A DNA stretch of 64,000 nt from Branchiostoma floridae (lineage: Eukaryota > Chordata > Leptocardii > Amphioxiformes > Branchiostomatidae). A model generated the notes under the pieces. That model did no database searches, was not told where the DNA came from, and worked only from the letters and a program-made list of their open reading frames with translations. Made by a program: the position numbers and the translations under genes. Location: positions 12,350,087 through 12,414,086 of the forward strand of contig NC_049991.1 of assembly GCF_000003815.2 (NCBI RefSeq), written 5' to 3'. This document shows, piece by piece, positions 36,401 through 48,992 of this stretch (the first letter of the stretch is position 1; the number at the start of each line of letters is the position of its first letter).

Positions 36401-39400
36401 TAATATACTTAATATACAGCTAATCTGCAATAGTAAGTATACTTAATATACAGCTAATCTGCAATAGTTAGTATACTTAATTTACAAATCCTTTTACATC
36501 TATTTCAGTTTTTACTACCGTAACGGTAACCCTTCTTTTTTGGCCTGTTTATGGTCTGAAAATATCTGTATTTCTTACTTCTGTTTTTTTTAAAGTAGCA
36601 TAGAAATGCTTTTGTAGTCTGCTGTAGAATACTATGTTAGTCATCCATAGATCCTGCAGGTGAATTATAGTGAATGCTTGTTAACTGACAACCAAACCTC
36701 CAGATTTAAAGTATGATAATAAAAAGTTAAACTTGTTGTTTTACCCCTTATCAGATTACAAGAGAGATTCTGGCTCCCCAAGAAGGATCACAAGTTAGTA
36801 AATATTTTTATTTGGTATCAAGGAACAAATACACAGATTGTGAAACTGTCCCTGCAATACAAAACATATAGAATGTTGTATTGATATATCTAAAGAATGC
36901 CATAGTTTTTCCAAGCTATTTCTCTCTCTGCTTTTAAAAGAGTCTAACCTTTGTTTTACAAAGTATCCAAAATCTTATTTAAGTACAATAGGTTTATGTA
37001 AGACAAACAGCCTAAAATGAGAATGATGATACAAGAATTGTTTTTAAAGAATTACATAGAATTGTGACATTTTTGTACATTTCACCTCTGTTACGTCTAG
37101 CTCACTTTTTAGTGAAGTTTATATTGCTATGTTTTTTATTTGTTCCAGGGAGAACCACAGAACCTGTTTGTGAATTACCTGTCTCGGATACACCGTGAAG
37201 AGGTAATGGGACTCAGATTGCTATGCATTGTGTACATGTACCTTACTCCCTCATAGAAATTGGTTTGCTTTATAATCAAAGAAAGCAAGGTGCATGCTTG
37301 TATGGCTACATACATGTTAATATCATGTATTGTATTCCTCTGATCAACTGTTGTATCTTCTGTGATTATATGTTCATCTTTAAAATTTGTTTGTTTATCT
37401 TTAGGACTTCCACTTCATCCTGAAGGGGATAACAAACCTGCTCAACAACCCACTTATACAGGTCAGATTCAAATACATTTATACTGGTTGATATTGCTTT
37501 AAAGGTTGTTTAGGAATATTTGCACTGTATGTATTTTGACATGTGTTGTGTAAGTAACCCTTGCCACTCTTTGTTATTATGAACTCAATTGATTATGAAG
37601 GCATCAAGTTGCTGTTTGTAATTGTGTGTGCAAATTGATTTACCCCTAATCTTATTTTTATTGATTGATAGATTATCAACATGTAATAATTTGGACTTAT
37701 GCTTACCCTTAATATGAATATAGCCAGAGCCTGTTTGATTGCTAGATTATCTTGTTTCATCTAGAATGTTATCAAGATTGGACTAAATGAATGTTCTTGT
37801 TTTTCCATGCCAAACAGACATACCTGCCCAACTCCTGCAAAAAGATCAACTTCCATCAGGAGATACTTGTTCTCTTCTGGAAGCTGTGCGAGTTTAACAA
37901 GGTCAGCAATTGTGTAGTGTAACACACAGTAGTACATGTACATGTGCATTGCCTTCAAAGTCAGCCACTGTAATAATGCATGTATTCCTGTTTCTCTACC
38001 AAATGGTGTAGAAGTTGAGTCCCAGCTGTTCTTGCTTATTTGAATATTAATGGAAAGGATTGCTGCGGCCATTCAAGTACAATGTGGTAAACTGTGTTCC
38101 AGTGTTTGTCTTTCAAAAGACTACAGTTAGGGTGAAGTGCAGTTTATTTGCCACTTTACTGCTAATATTACTATCTATATAATTGTACCATTTAGTCTTC
38201 AGTTAAAAAATGTAGATGTACGTTTACTAACTTCTCTTTTCTATGTAAATTCACCTTCAACATGGAAGGTTCCCAGACTCCACACAGCACAAGTACAAAG
38301 TCATGTACCTTTTCAGAAAAGTCTTTATTTTTTGTGTTCTCTGACAGAAATTCCTGTTCTATGTGCTGAAGAGCAGTGATGTGCTTGACGTCATCGCCCC
38401 CATCCTGTACCACCTGAACGACTCCAGACAGGACCAGTGTATGTAAAACTGCATACAGCTATCTTTACTATATGGATTAGAGGCTATTAAAAGGCTGTTG
38501 CTTCTCATATGGTTATGCATGAATTTGGCAATGAAGGGTGTAGATTGTAATATTAACAGAAAGACACACAATTAAGAAGAATAAGAAAAAAATGGATCAA
38601 TTTTCAACTTGCTTTATTTTTGTTTCATTTAATGTTCTACCTGGATGTCTAACCTTCATCGGTGTAAAGAGACAGAATAATGATGGCTTTGAAGTATCTC
38701 TTTGAAATAGACCATATTGGGGCAGCATATGGAAAATTTTCACTGGAGTTTTTTTAACGGTACTACTTCCATGACTTTTCCATTTCTCATTACTGTGGTA
38801 GCACACTAAGCACAGTATACAAAATGTACTTATGTGACTCTCCTCTTCAGCTCGTGTTGGCTTGATGCACATTGGAGTCTTCATTCTGCTTCTGCTAAGT
38901 GGGGAGAGAAACTTTGGTAGGTTCAAGCTTATAATGCTATAAAGTTATATGCACTTTTCACAACTCAAGATCAACCTCGTTTTCTATGAGTCATTAAAAT
39001 GCCACATAACCTAGTAAATGTACCCATGTTCTGCTCTTAGTTTAAAGTTTATAACTACCAATAACTATTCTAGGCTGACAATAATGTATGGCAACTCACT
39101 CTTTAGCATCAGTTAACAGGATGCTCTCTTGCAGGTGTTCGTCTGAACAAGCCGTACACCGTACGAGTACCCATGGACATTCCCGTCTTCACAGGCACTC
39201 ATGCTGACTTCCTCATCATTGTGAGTAAAGGATTCTCTTCTATCATTCTTTTCTACTGTTGAGCCTTAGAAAGAAATGTTGTGTTTTTGGTTACCTAACC
39301 GCCCCTTCCAAAGACCTAGCCTTTTTTGTGTCAAGCATTGGCAAAACATAAAATTTTCTGAGTGATGAAATTCTTTTCCAGAGGTAATAATCTAAAAAGA

Positions 39401-42400
39401 GAATCCCTACCAACTGACCCCAATTTTTCAGTACTAAAACCAGAAACATAACATTCTTTGCTATGCCTTGTCTTAGGAACATGATTACAATTCATAAGTC
39501 TCTCTATTGTGTAGGTTTTCCACAAGATCATCACCACTGGACACCAGAGGCTCCAGCCACTGTTTGACTGCTTGCTCACCATCATTGTCAATGGTGAGTA
39601 GCAGCATCTACTCAGGAGAGACATCTAGCAATACAGGAGTGAACTGCAACTTTATGCCTTTATCCCACTGTTTACCATAGGAAGTACGAAGTAATAAAGT
39701 TTAGAGCCCTTGCATATAAGTCATCTTCAACACCAAAGGACTACCAAAAATATACATACAAATGTACACATGTATAGAAAATAAATTCTTAAGAGAAGAA
39801 AACAGTGCCATACACCAGTGAGTGAATGAATAGATAGATGGATGAATGGATGAGTAAAATAGTAAAGTGAGTGAATGGGTGAGTAGGACCCCAGTTGTTA
39901 CCCACAGGACCCCAATGCAAAGCAGTGTCAATCACTGAGCTGGGGAACCCGGATAAAAATGACAGAAAATAAAGAAAGGATGATTGTCTGTAAGCTAATG
40001 TTACCATAGTAACTGTACATGTATACATGTGTACGTTATCCCTGCCCAGTGTCTCCCTACCTGAAGAGCCTGTCGATGGTGGCCAGCACCAAACTGCTGC
40101 ACCTGCTGGAGGCCTTCTCCACACCGTGGTTCCTGTTCTCCAACCCTTCCAACCACCACCTGGTCTTCTTCCTGCTGGAGGTCTTCAACAACATCATCCA
40201 GTACCAGTTTGATGGTATGTATTGGCTAACACAGATGTCTACATTGCTATCACTATAATGCTGAATTTCTTGCTGCTCCTTTTTGTAATCTTTAGACATC
40301 ATGGTATTTTTCCCATGGGCATTCAAACCCTGACCATATTCTGCTCTCAGATTGGTATTCCATACCTAATTTGCACACCATGTATACATTATGCAAATGT
40401 GTATGTTATTTGTTATTATTATACAAAAGCTCTAAATATTTAATGGAGGTATAAGGTTGTCAAACTCTAGTTTTTCAAATGCTTCAAGCTAATTCTGTTA
40501 TGATGTATCTTACCTGTATTTGTATCTATATTTGTAGCTAAATCTAATGAATAAAAGCTATATTTGTTTGTTATTTGTAAAAGATATGTAGCTAAATATG
40601 CCTATTGTTTCCTCCCAGGGAATGCCAACCTGGTGTACACCATCATCCGGAAGAGAAACGTGTTCCACCAGCTGGCCAACCTTCCGACCGACAGAGCTTC
40701 CATCGAGAAGGCTGTCAGCCGGAAGCGGAAAGGCTCGGAGGCGTCGCAGCGTCCCGTCCCCCATTCCCCCGCTGTGACGGACCCCCCGTCCATGGAAGGG
40801 TCCTTCCCAGCACAGGAGGCTCAACCTGGAACACTTAAAGCTACACTAGCAGAGATGCCAGGTAAGGGGCGGTGGTGGGGACTGTCCTTAATGTTGTTAA
40901 AGTTCCTTTGCAAGTAAACAATTTGGCAACCGTTGCATGTTAGATTTGTTAAATACACTTTAATGTAAGCAAAAAGATCAAAAGTTGAATCAAGGAACAA
41001 TAGGGCTTGATTGTAATTGCAGCATGATTTTGTAGCTAATGAAATGTGCATGATTTGACAAATTCATTATTCAAGCTGGCTAGTGTAGATTAATCTGTAA
41101 TATCCATGCTCTCTCCTAGTTGCATTTTTACTGCTTTTACTAACATTTCTCTCCTCATGTCTTCACTCAATCCACTAACTAAAACTAACTCAGTGTCATG
41201 CTAATTTGTGATACCATGTATGCTGGAATGCTGTGCATCTGACTTCCTCCTCAGAGTACAATGAGCTTCAGGTTTGCACTCACAGAATTGTTTTAATCTT
41301 CACAACTTGAAAAAAGAAATCAAAGCACTTTTCAGCCCTTCAATTGGACTGGCTTTTCTGCACAGAGCTTGAAAGCTTCTTCAAAGCTAAAAGTATTTCC
41401 TTGTAGATGACCTACAGGGTCTCTGATCTCCCTGTCGTGTTGTATATGATTTTGTGGTTGATCAATCTTTCAAATATCATTATTGTTGTGCAAACATTGG
41501 AAATGTCAAAATTATTTAAAGGAAAAGAATAGGCTTTGAAAAAAGCCATATTTCTAACTTTAGTTAGTAAGTGAACAGTACTAAATTTTGAAATATGTAA
41601 AAATTTGTATTATTGAAGGTTAGAAGTTCTACTTGCATGATCATTGTATATTGGTGGCCCAAAAGTCATTAGTCGAAACTAAAGTCATGCTAAACCTTTT
41701 GAAATAGACAGGGAGACAGAAGATTCTATCAGGAACTCTAAAGGATCTTGCTCTGTTCTGCTTCTAATTTTTTGTTTGTTTGCAGTGCTGTTTCAAAACG
41801 ACTGACAGTTATTTCTTTCCTGTTTGGAATTTGTTGATTTTCAATGTAGTTCCATGAATTGTATCTTTGAAGGAAGTCACAAAACCAGCATTACCACATG
41901 ATCAGTCATCGTTTGGTCATTTAGATCGTCGTTCCTTAGGCATTGAACGACTGACGGAGAAAATGGAGGCCTCGTCCCTCGCTGAGCAGGCGGCAGAAGA
42001 CGCGGACACCCCCGGAGCCGCCGGGCCGTCTCCCAGCGACACGGAAAGTTCTGTAGAAGACAATAAACCTGCGGCTAGCACACCTGTCCCTCAGGTAGTG
42101 TGGAAGATGGTTTGGATGATGCACATTTGTGTGTACAGTCTGTGATACCTTAAAGCATTATCATGGACAATGGTTTGCTTGAAACAGCAACATCTTTCTG
42201 ATAGACATAGTATTTTTTGCTTTTATTGACAGACCATAGAAAAGTTAATGACAGTGTGTGCTTAATTACTTCCTCCCTGATATCAAGTTGGATGCAAAAC
42301 TTGGTGGATGAAATGGTTTCCACTAGTATGTTGTGAGCACAAAGATAGGTACTAGTGTCTTCTTGTGGTGAACCCATTCTCCATAAGTCACTAAAGAAAT

Positions 42401-44103
42401 ATGTAAAAAAAACAGTTTCCATGGTAAGGTTGTGTTTACTCATTGTTTGTCCTGCTCAGTCCCCCACCAGTTCCACAGCATCTGTCCAGCCGGACTTGCG
42501 AGGAGCCGTTAAGAGAACAGCCTCCATGAGCAGCAGAGAGGGGGGAGAGTGGAGACCCACCTCAGAATGGGTAAGTGTACATGGCAAGGAAGCCTTTTAG
42601 TATTGCATTCTAGGGATAGTCTGTCAATGACATTGCCCTTGGTCTTGATCTTATATGTTACATTGTTGAGACAAATACTTATTTGAGTCTGCCAAGACTA
42701 GTTTCAGGAAAGGCCATGTTTTCCTGGTCTTTGGCTTGTTGATTGTTGGTTGGAATCCTCAGATGTGAACTCGATGTCCTACACAGATTTCTCTGACATT
42801 TGTACAATGGGCTGAAGACTATAGTCCCTGACTGCTTTTTTTCACAACTTCAGATTATAGCCAAGTCAATCCTGTGGAGAAAGATTATGCTTAAGTAGTA
42901 AATTTTGAGCTTTGTTGTAACACAAAGAAAACAAAAACTGAATTTTCGGTTGGTCTCACAGATGGCTGATTCACTGTATTGACTTTCCAGACACTGGAAG
43001 CGTGATTCAAATACATGTAATACTGTCTTGGTTAGTTCAGACACAGGTGTGTAATGTTTTCAGTTGTTATGTTAATAGGGGCTAAGTTCTCGTGTTTTTT
43101 ACACGTTGTACTTCCAGGTGCAGTCCTGGAAGCAGAAGCTGCCTCTGCAGACCATCATGAGGCTGCTGCAGGTGCTGGTGCCGCAGGTGGAGAAAATCTG
43201 CATCGACAAGTAAGCAGGGGGCAGGGTGTTACCTCGTGTTTGGGTTAGAGACAACGGCTTTAGGATGCCTGCCTTGTAATGTGCATGTCCTTTATTCCCT
43301 ACAGTCTTTATCTGTCAGTGAAGCTGTCATGATTGCAAGCTCAATAAAAGTGTATAAAAATAGTGTAGTAATGTAATATGCTGTTCATACCAGGATCTGC
43401 AAATAGAATTCACCTAGGCACAGGATTGAGCCTGTTTCGATCCTGAATCGATGATCCTGTTCTGATGATGGATCAGTATCCACTGAATTCCTGAGGTTGA
43501 TTTGGTAGGTTATGATTGATAACCTCAATTAGAGTGGATTCAGACCTTTCATACCAGGATTCACCATTTAGGAACAATCCCTGCCTGGGTGAATCCCGAT
43601 TCTTGACTCCTGTTATGAACTGTATCTAAGTACTCTCCTGTTCCCAGGGGTCTGACCGATGAGTCGGAGATCCTGAAGTTCCTCCAACATGGGACCCTGG
43701 TGGGGCTGCTGCCTGTGCCCCACCCCATCCTCATCCGCAAGTACCAGGCCAACTCTGGCACCACCATGTGGTTCCGCACGTACATGTGGGGCATCATCTA
43801 TCTCAGGTACGGATGGGAGGGTGTACTTGTGTGTGTGTGTGTGTGTGTGTGTGCGTGCATGTGTTTTTACTTAAGTGTCATTGTGTGTGTATGTATGGTG
43901 GTGTTTGTGTGTGTGTGGTTTTGTGTGTATGGTTGTAGATGTGTGTGTGTGAGTGGGTGTTTCGGTGTGTGTGGATGTACATTAGTGCATGTGTGTGTGT
44001 GTGTGTGTAGATGTACATGAATGTGCGTGTGTGTGTGTGCATGTGTGTGTGTGTAGGTGTGTGTGTAGGTGTGTGTGTTTGGATATTGGCAGATGAGTGT
44101 GCA

Positions 44104-44134
<31 letters not shown>

Positions 44135-44243
44135 GAGCCATAGCTTTATCTTTAAACACTTTTGTCCTCCTCCCTGCAGAAATGTGGACCCTCCCATCTG
44201 GTATGACACAGATGTGAAGTTGTTTGAGATCCAGAGAGTGTAG
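30494..44243 (+). CDS. HID1: HID1 domain-containing protein (Golgi/dense-core vesicle factor)
   Basis: Exons: 30494-30559, 31781-31930, 32314-32377, 32617-32714, 33114-33137, 33530-33580, 33982-34035, 34548-34713, (35370-35384), 36025-36299, 36755-36793, 37149-37202, 37405-37461, 37818-37901, 38348-38438, 38851-38916, 39135-39220, 39515-39593, 40050-40214, 40619-40861, (41255-41271), 41873-42094, 42460-42570, 43118-43209, 43648-43806, 44180-44243; bracketed ones are optional. All join in frame: 863 residues with both, against about 790 in vertebrates. Recognised by the conserved start MGNSDTKLNFRKAVIQLTTK, VQDVFALVPAAEIRALREES, ENRHALPLFTSLLN, LQVLVPQVEKICIDK and the end DVKLFEIQRV. Gly2 in MGNSDT fits N-myristoylation. 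Known role: a peripheral membrane protein of the medial/trans-Golgi needed for dense-core vesicle formation and cargo retention. A Ser/Pro-rich linker (exons 40619-42570) is the least conserved part. Confidence 0.95.
30985..31220. mobile_element. Fold-back MITE in HID1 intron 1
   Basis: Two arms of about 86 bases (30985-31070 and 31135-31220) are inverted copies with only a few differences. They share the core TTAGGGCGCATGTGC, then TAGGTAATATGTCAAAGGGT. The spacer is about 64 bases. GACA flanks both ends directly (30981-30984 and 31221-31224) and may be the target-site duplication. It has no coding frame. Confidence 0.8.
35370..35384 (+). other. HID1: Candidate 15-nt microexon of HID1
   Basis: CTCAAACTAAGAATG lies between a pyrimidine-rich acceptor (GTCCCTTACAG) and a good donor (GTAGGT). 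The flanking exons are both in phase 1, so including it adds AQTKN and skipping it keeps the frame. It inserts just after the PP of exon 34548-34713, at a loop where HID1 orthologues vary. Confidence 0.5.
35531..35757 (+). repeat. Tandem repeat in a HID1 intron, about 4 copies
   Basis: ATCTTTAGCATGAACATT recurs at about 35533, 35598, 35654 and 35726, each followed by TCATGTCATGTAT-like and ATAATAAT words. Spacings are 56 to 72 bases, so the copies have diverged in length. Confidence 0.75.
36383..36484 (+). repeat. 34-bp tandem repeat, three copies
   Basis: The unit CAGCTAATCTGCAATAGTTA plus 14 more bases starts at 36383, 36417 and 36451 with one or two differences. It lies in the HID1 intron after exon 36025-36299. 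Confidence 0.8.
39821..39890 (+). repeat. GATG/GAATG simple repeat
   Basis: Degenerate GATGGATGAATG and GAGTGAATGGGTGAGTAG words in a HID1 intron, directly before SINE-like copy B. Confidence 0.6.
39903..39979 (+). repeat. SINE-like interspersed repeat, copy B
   Basis: This shares AATGCAAAGCAGTG, CACTGAGCTGGG and ACCCGGATAAAAATGACAGAAAATAAA with copies A and C. It lies in the HID1 intron between 39593 and 40050. Confidence 0.6.
41255..41271 (+). other. HID1: Candidate 17-nt microexon of HID1
   Basis: AGTACAATGAGCTTCAG follows TTCCTCCTCAG and precedes GTTTGC. It changes phase 1 to phase 0 and so pairs with the acceptor at 41873 (adding EYNELQ plus 17 residues). If it is skipped, the phase-1 end of exon 40861 can join an acceptor at 41925. 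Both routes keep the frame. Confidence 0.4.
43383..43620. mobile_element. Imperfect fold-back element in a HID1 intron
   Basis: The left end GTTCATACCAGGATCTGC and the reverse complement of the right end (GTTCATAACAGGAGTCAA) align over roughly 50 bases with mismatches. Both continue through ATTCACC(T/C)AGGCA and GGATTG. An inner hairpin AGGTTAT-GATTG-ATAACCT is near 43521. No coding frame is present. Confidence 0.5.
43827..44132 (+). repeat. GT dinucleotide microsatellite
   Basis: A run of about 300 bases of GT with interspersed GTAT, GTGG and GCAT words fills most of the last HID1 intron. It creates long meaningless Val/Cys-rich and Thr/His-rich open frames on the two strands. Confidence 0.9.
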
Positions 44244-44922
44244 ACAGAGGAGCTGACAAAACCCAGGAAAGACTTGGAACCACTTAAGCTTAAAGGCTGT
44301 GCTGTTAGAATAGTTTCAGCAGCAATGGTTTTGAAGTTTTTCATCACAATGTTTTTTGAAAACAGGTACTACAAAAATGCTTCTTGTAGAAGCTACATAT
44401 ACATTGTATACCATTCAGTACATAATCAAACATTTTGTGAGAAAGTATCATGAGATATATTTCTTCAGGTGTCAACTAAAGCAACTTCACTGCAGCATTT
44501 GATAAAAGACTTCAAAACCAAGGATGCTGAGGAAAATATTACAACTAGAGATTAAATTTGTCACAAAGTACAAGAAATTGTGCACTAGAGCAATGCTTCT
44601 CACCAATATACTATCTCTCACACAGACACAGACATATGTACATGCGCCATGTGCATTGTGTTCTCTTTCTCCTGTTACGTGAAATGAATATTCAGACACT
44701 TCACTTGAAGACCCTTGATGTTGAAATCTCTCTAAAAGAGTAATTTAGCCGGTGGATGGCTAGCTAACTTTTGCCAATGCTGCAATCTCCCAAAACCTGA
44801 ATCCAAAGTGACTGCCTACAGTGCTTATTAACAATATCTAACGGTGAAAATACCACTCAGGAGTCATCCCTGTACTGTATGTAAAGAAGAAGTTACTATG
44901 TCCTCTCAATGTAATATTCCAG

Positions 44923-44928
44923 AATAAA
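44923..44928 (+). terminator. Possible HID1 polyadenylation signal
   Basis: AATAAA about 680 bases after the HID1 stop at 44243; it is the first canonical hexamer I noticed downstream. Confidence 0.35.
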
Positions 44929-47000
44929 CAAAGGTTAAGGTCTTAACGATGTAAAGTATATTTTGAACCATGGTACATGTAAGGTGCCAAGTGTCAGTAT
45001 CCCATGAGTTGGATGGAAAAAAATCAAGACTTGTCTAAGTGTTATGATTTAGTGATGCATTTAGGTTTGTTTTTGTGGATGAATTTTGTAGCTGTCATTC
45101 AAATGACTGGCTATCAGCATAATGTTATACTATTCTGAAATCTATGATATCTTCTTTGTACATGTGATTTATTGTGAAAATTGTTGTATTGGAAGTTTTG
45201 TTAAGGAAGGAAAAATTGTGAAAGAATTCTGGTGTCAACAAAAGACACCATTTACAAGTTTTGTTTTAGACTCTGACAAAGCCTTTGGTGTTGTCTGGTG
45301 TATCTTATTTTTAGGTGTTATGTCAAAAGGCTATGTACAATGCTCTACAATATGTTATATGTTACATTCCCCCAGCAGTCTATGTTTGTGGTAAGATGAT
45401 TGTAAAAGTCAAGTTTTGCAGTTAAAGTTGCAATATAGTGATGTGTGAATATTGTTGTTAGTTCTTTTTAAGTGAGAGAAATGGATTGTAATCTACCGCT
45501 GAGTGAAGTAATCATGATCGCGTATCACATCAATGAATGAGGGAGGTCACAATTGTGTATAGGACTCGGTGGGCCAACCATTCCATGGGATGAAGAAAGG
45601 GGCATTTTAACCTTGATACTGTCCTGAACACTATTTATCTATGTGTACAACATTCCATTGAAACAACAACATCACATATTTCCAAGCTTTAGTGCAATAC
45701 AAATCCTTGTCCATTTTGTAATTCACTTACATGTAGTTCACGTTCTAAGGATATTTCATTCTAAGGCTGTGCAAGCTGTATATAGAGCTATATATAGAGC
45801 CAGATATAAGTGTTTCTTTATTTATTGTGGTAGATCCCAAGAGTGTAAAAGGATATTGAAAGTTACCATATATGGTGTAGGACATTGGTCATGAAATTAT
45901 TAAAAGTGGATCCTTAATTGCCAAGGCACGCTGTGGTGGTTGATATTTATAATGTTTTATGGTTTTGTTACAGTACATGTGCAATCTAAAAGAGCATTAT
46001 AGCATTGTAATGAAAGGTGGTCAGAAAGTTTAATTACTTGTTCGATGTTTGACAATAGTATGGGCACGTTGTTACTCTTGATTTAATGTATGTACTTTCT
46101 GTCCTCAATTCACTTCAACAGCGATGAAAGTATTTACGATAGAAGTTAGATATAAACGAAAGAAAAACGCTACTGTGATACATAAAGCCTTTGATGGATG
46201 GCGGACTCAACGCGAGAAATCCGATTTTGCTAGACTTTGTCTTGTTCTTTTATTCACATGAACGTTCTATTCTTAAAGATCTATCGCGGGCTTTGGCGCG
46301 GTCTATTCTGTTTGCTGAAATATTCAGAGCAGTAAAGCCCCTGTGAATGAAGTCGTTCGTCTTCCTTCATTCCATGCAGACGTTTCATTATCGTGCACCG
46401 CAGCGCCGCTGCTAGCTATTGTCGCGGGCCTGGCAATCTTGAAACTGTCGACGCAATTTTGCACTTACGCATCTAAGTCCCATGTGGCGACACGATGTCT
46501 TCTGGCATGGTCACAATATTTGTGTAGATCTTTCTATTGAAAAGCGACGGCGCATGATCTTCGGGTGATTTATAATGATCTGAAAACGCCACAATGCATG
46601 CAAGTATGTAAATCAGACTTACAGAATGTAATTGCGGATTTAGATTGTGATTCCTACATTTACAATAAGACAATGTTATCCCATATTTTGCAAGTGTTTT
46701 CCTGGCAGTTAGAAAGCAAGCTGATGAGGCCAACAGTAATGTCTGTAAAGAATTCGAAACAATATCTCTTTGATAGCTAAGTGCACGTGCCTTAGATATC
46801 TGACTACATGCTCCAAATAGCAGGGAGCCACAATCCAGAAAAATCCATTAAGGTAAATGGTATCTGCTGGCTGGATGTAGAAATTTGGGGCAGGATTTAA
46901 ATGGCATCTGCCATGGCCCACATGTGAATTGCTGTCCCAGTTATCTTACCGTGGGCCGCACCAACGTTCCCCCGACCGTGCAAAGTAAGCTTAGCCTGGG

Positions 47001-47089
47001 TACCATCCTCCGTAGCTACGGCTGGCTCTCCCCTATAAGGCCTGTTGCTTGCTTGCCGTGGTAGGAGAGCCAGCGGTAACTGAGGATGG
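47001..47089. mobile_element. Small fold-back repeat
   Basis: CCATCCTCCGTAGCTACGGCTGGCTCTCC at about 47003-47031 pairs with GGAGAGCCAGCGGTAACTGAGGATGG at about 47064-47089. The arms are about 26 bases with a few mismatches around a 32-base loop. It looks like a very short MITE or a deletion derivative. Confidence 0.55.
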
Positions 47090-48911
47090 CAAGTAGCGAA
47101 AGCAGGGGGTAATGCTTATAGATTTGTTTATCTTTAGTTTAGAGGCATTTAGAGATAGACAGAAATCCGTCATATTCTAGTTCCGAAGAATATTCTGCGG
47201 TGAGAGCCGACCAGAGAAGAGGACCGGAGCTAGAATAGGATGAATTCATGTAGACGACCAGTCTGAAGCTTGGTCATTGGGTTCATAACAAGAAAGTATC
47301 CCAACGATGAACAGTACAAAATGTATATATATATATATAATGAATGGCCGATTGCCGCGAATGCCCTGCTGTATGTGGGCGCTATTTTATATCAATGTCT
47401 GCTGAACATGCGTACAACGAGTCGAATGTTATCTTATGTTAGACACTACATGGAGTGTAGTGCGTAAACGGTGACCGGGGAGTTGAGAGACAGACATTCT
47501 ATGTACGTATACCATTCCGACTGAAATGGCTTTCCTGATTTATACAATATGAACATCCAACCATATGATAACATACAAGTTGCCGCAGGATCCATGATGT
47601 AAGGAATGTAACATAATATAAAGATGTAGAATCACTGGATGCTTATGATAGTACGAAATGCCCCATTTAGTGGTAGGTATTACCTTTAACGCCTTGATGT
47701 TACTGGTTTCCAAAGAAATGATGGTCCATTACCCGTAATGTACACAGGCCAGACACCGGAGATATGCAGTACTGCTTTTGTAACAGCTGCTGGTGGATTT
47801 GACGTGTTTTGTTACTTAGGCCGTGGCACGTTTATTACACAGTAATCATCCTATCAGTAAGTGTTGGTGTGGCAGCTGATGCAGCTTCACTGACGCACAC
47901 GCCTTCAAAATATACCGTTCGGGATTGCAGGCTTTCTTTACGTTCATTGTTAGGGTAGCAGCAGCTATCTTATAAAGGAAGCCGTCGTTCACAAGACACA
48001 TGAAGTGTTGTATGGATAGGATTTTGGGGGACATCAACAGCAGCTGTTTCAGCGGTGAGCGGTGGGTCTCATTTCATTCACCATGATTTACTTTATGATA
48101 TAAATGTTCGCTTTACTCCAAGTGGTGCCAGTACACATACATAACAATAACGACAGATTTAGAGATGGCTGTTGTGATGATTACCTCCACGAGTAATGAT
48201 GATAGACGTATTCTTTTTAGTCTCGCTAGCCGACTGTTTGTATGTTTGTGTTTTCGAAGCTATTACTTATGAACCACTAGGAGAATTGTGATGATATTTG
48301 TTATGTGGTTCGGTGTTAAAAAGCAAGTTTTTTTATTTTATTTTGGGCTCCCTGGTGTGTGACCTTGGTACTGCAGCAGAATTTGAGGTTTTCGTATCTA
48401 TTGTCCTGGACATGCTATATGTATGGTCTTTGTGTCGCTGTACCTTAACATTCACCAGAATGTTTCATAATGCAAGCAAAAAAATCTAGCATTCTAGCAA
48501 ATATGAATATGATTCCGTCGTGCCTCACATGATGCAGATGTTCACGATACTGTGGCGCTTTTCCAATTAGCCTGGCCCTTCCAGCGAAGAGAGGTTCATT
48601 GAATAAACTTTCCGTCCAAATTGCACCGCTCTAATGGGACCTCTCCTTATAATCAAATCAAGGTCTATGATTAAATCTGTGGAAGGATCTCGAGTTTGTC
48701 GTGACCAATCATCGCATTATTCCGAACCTTAAGAGGATGATTGGATTGTGGCGAGTTCCATTAGCCTGACAATAGGGGATATGTATAGTCCCTGTCTCCC
48801 ACTAGTGACATTGTTGGTTTCCTTGGTCGGCCAATGAGTGAGGAGGCAATCTTTAACCATTCCATCAAAATAAGAAGGGAGAGTCGCCTATAACGAATCA
48901 AAACGAATAAC

Positions 48912-48992
48912 ACAGGGCTCCACTGCAAAGCAGTGCAATAGCACTGACTTGGACAACCCTGGGTAAAAATGACAGAAATAAATAAATAAATG
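48912..48992 (+). repeat. SINE-like interspersed repeat, copy C
   Basis: This is the best preserved copy. It has CACTGCAAAGCAGTGCAAT, CACTGACTTGGACAACCCTGG and GTAAAAATGACAGAAATAAATAAATAAATG. The AAATA tail is typical of retroposon 3' ends. Confidence 0.65.

Larger units (their letters stand above)
44244..48910. other. HID1 3' flank and gene-poor region
   Basis: The first several hundred bases are the probable HID1 3' untranslated region. Beyond it the open frames are short, with no recognisable family, no conserved motif and no convincing splice chain. A fold-back repeat lies at 47001-47089. Confidence 0.5.

Noticed and set aside
43700-44347. Long open frames over the GT microsatellite on both strands
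   Set aside because: They encode only Val/Cys or Thr/His dipeptide-like repeats produced by the dinucleotide run, and overlap the last HID1 intron.
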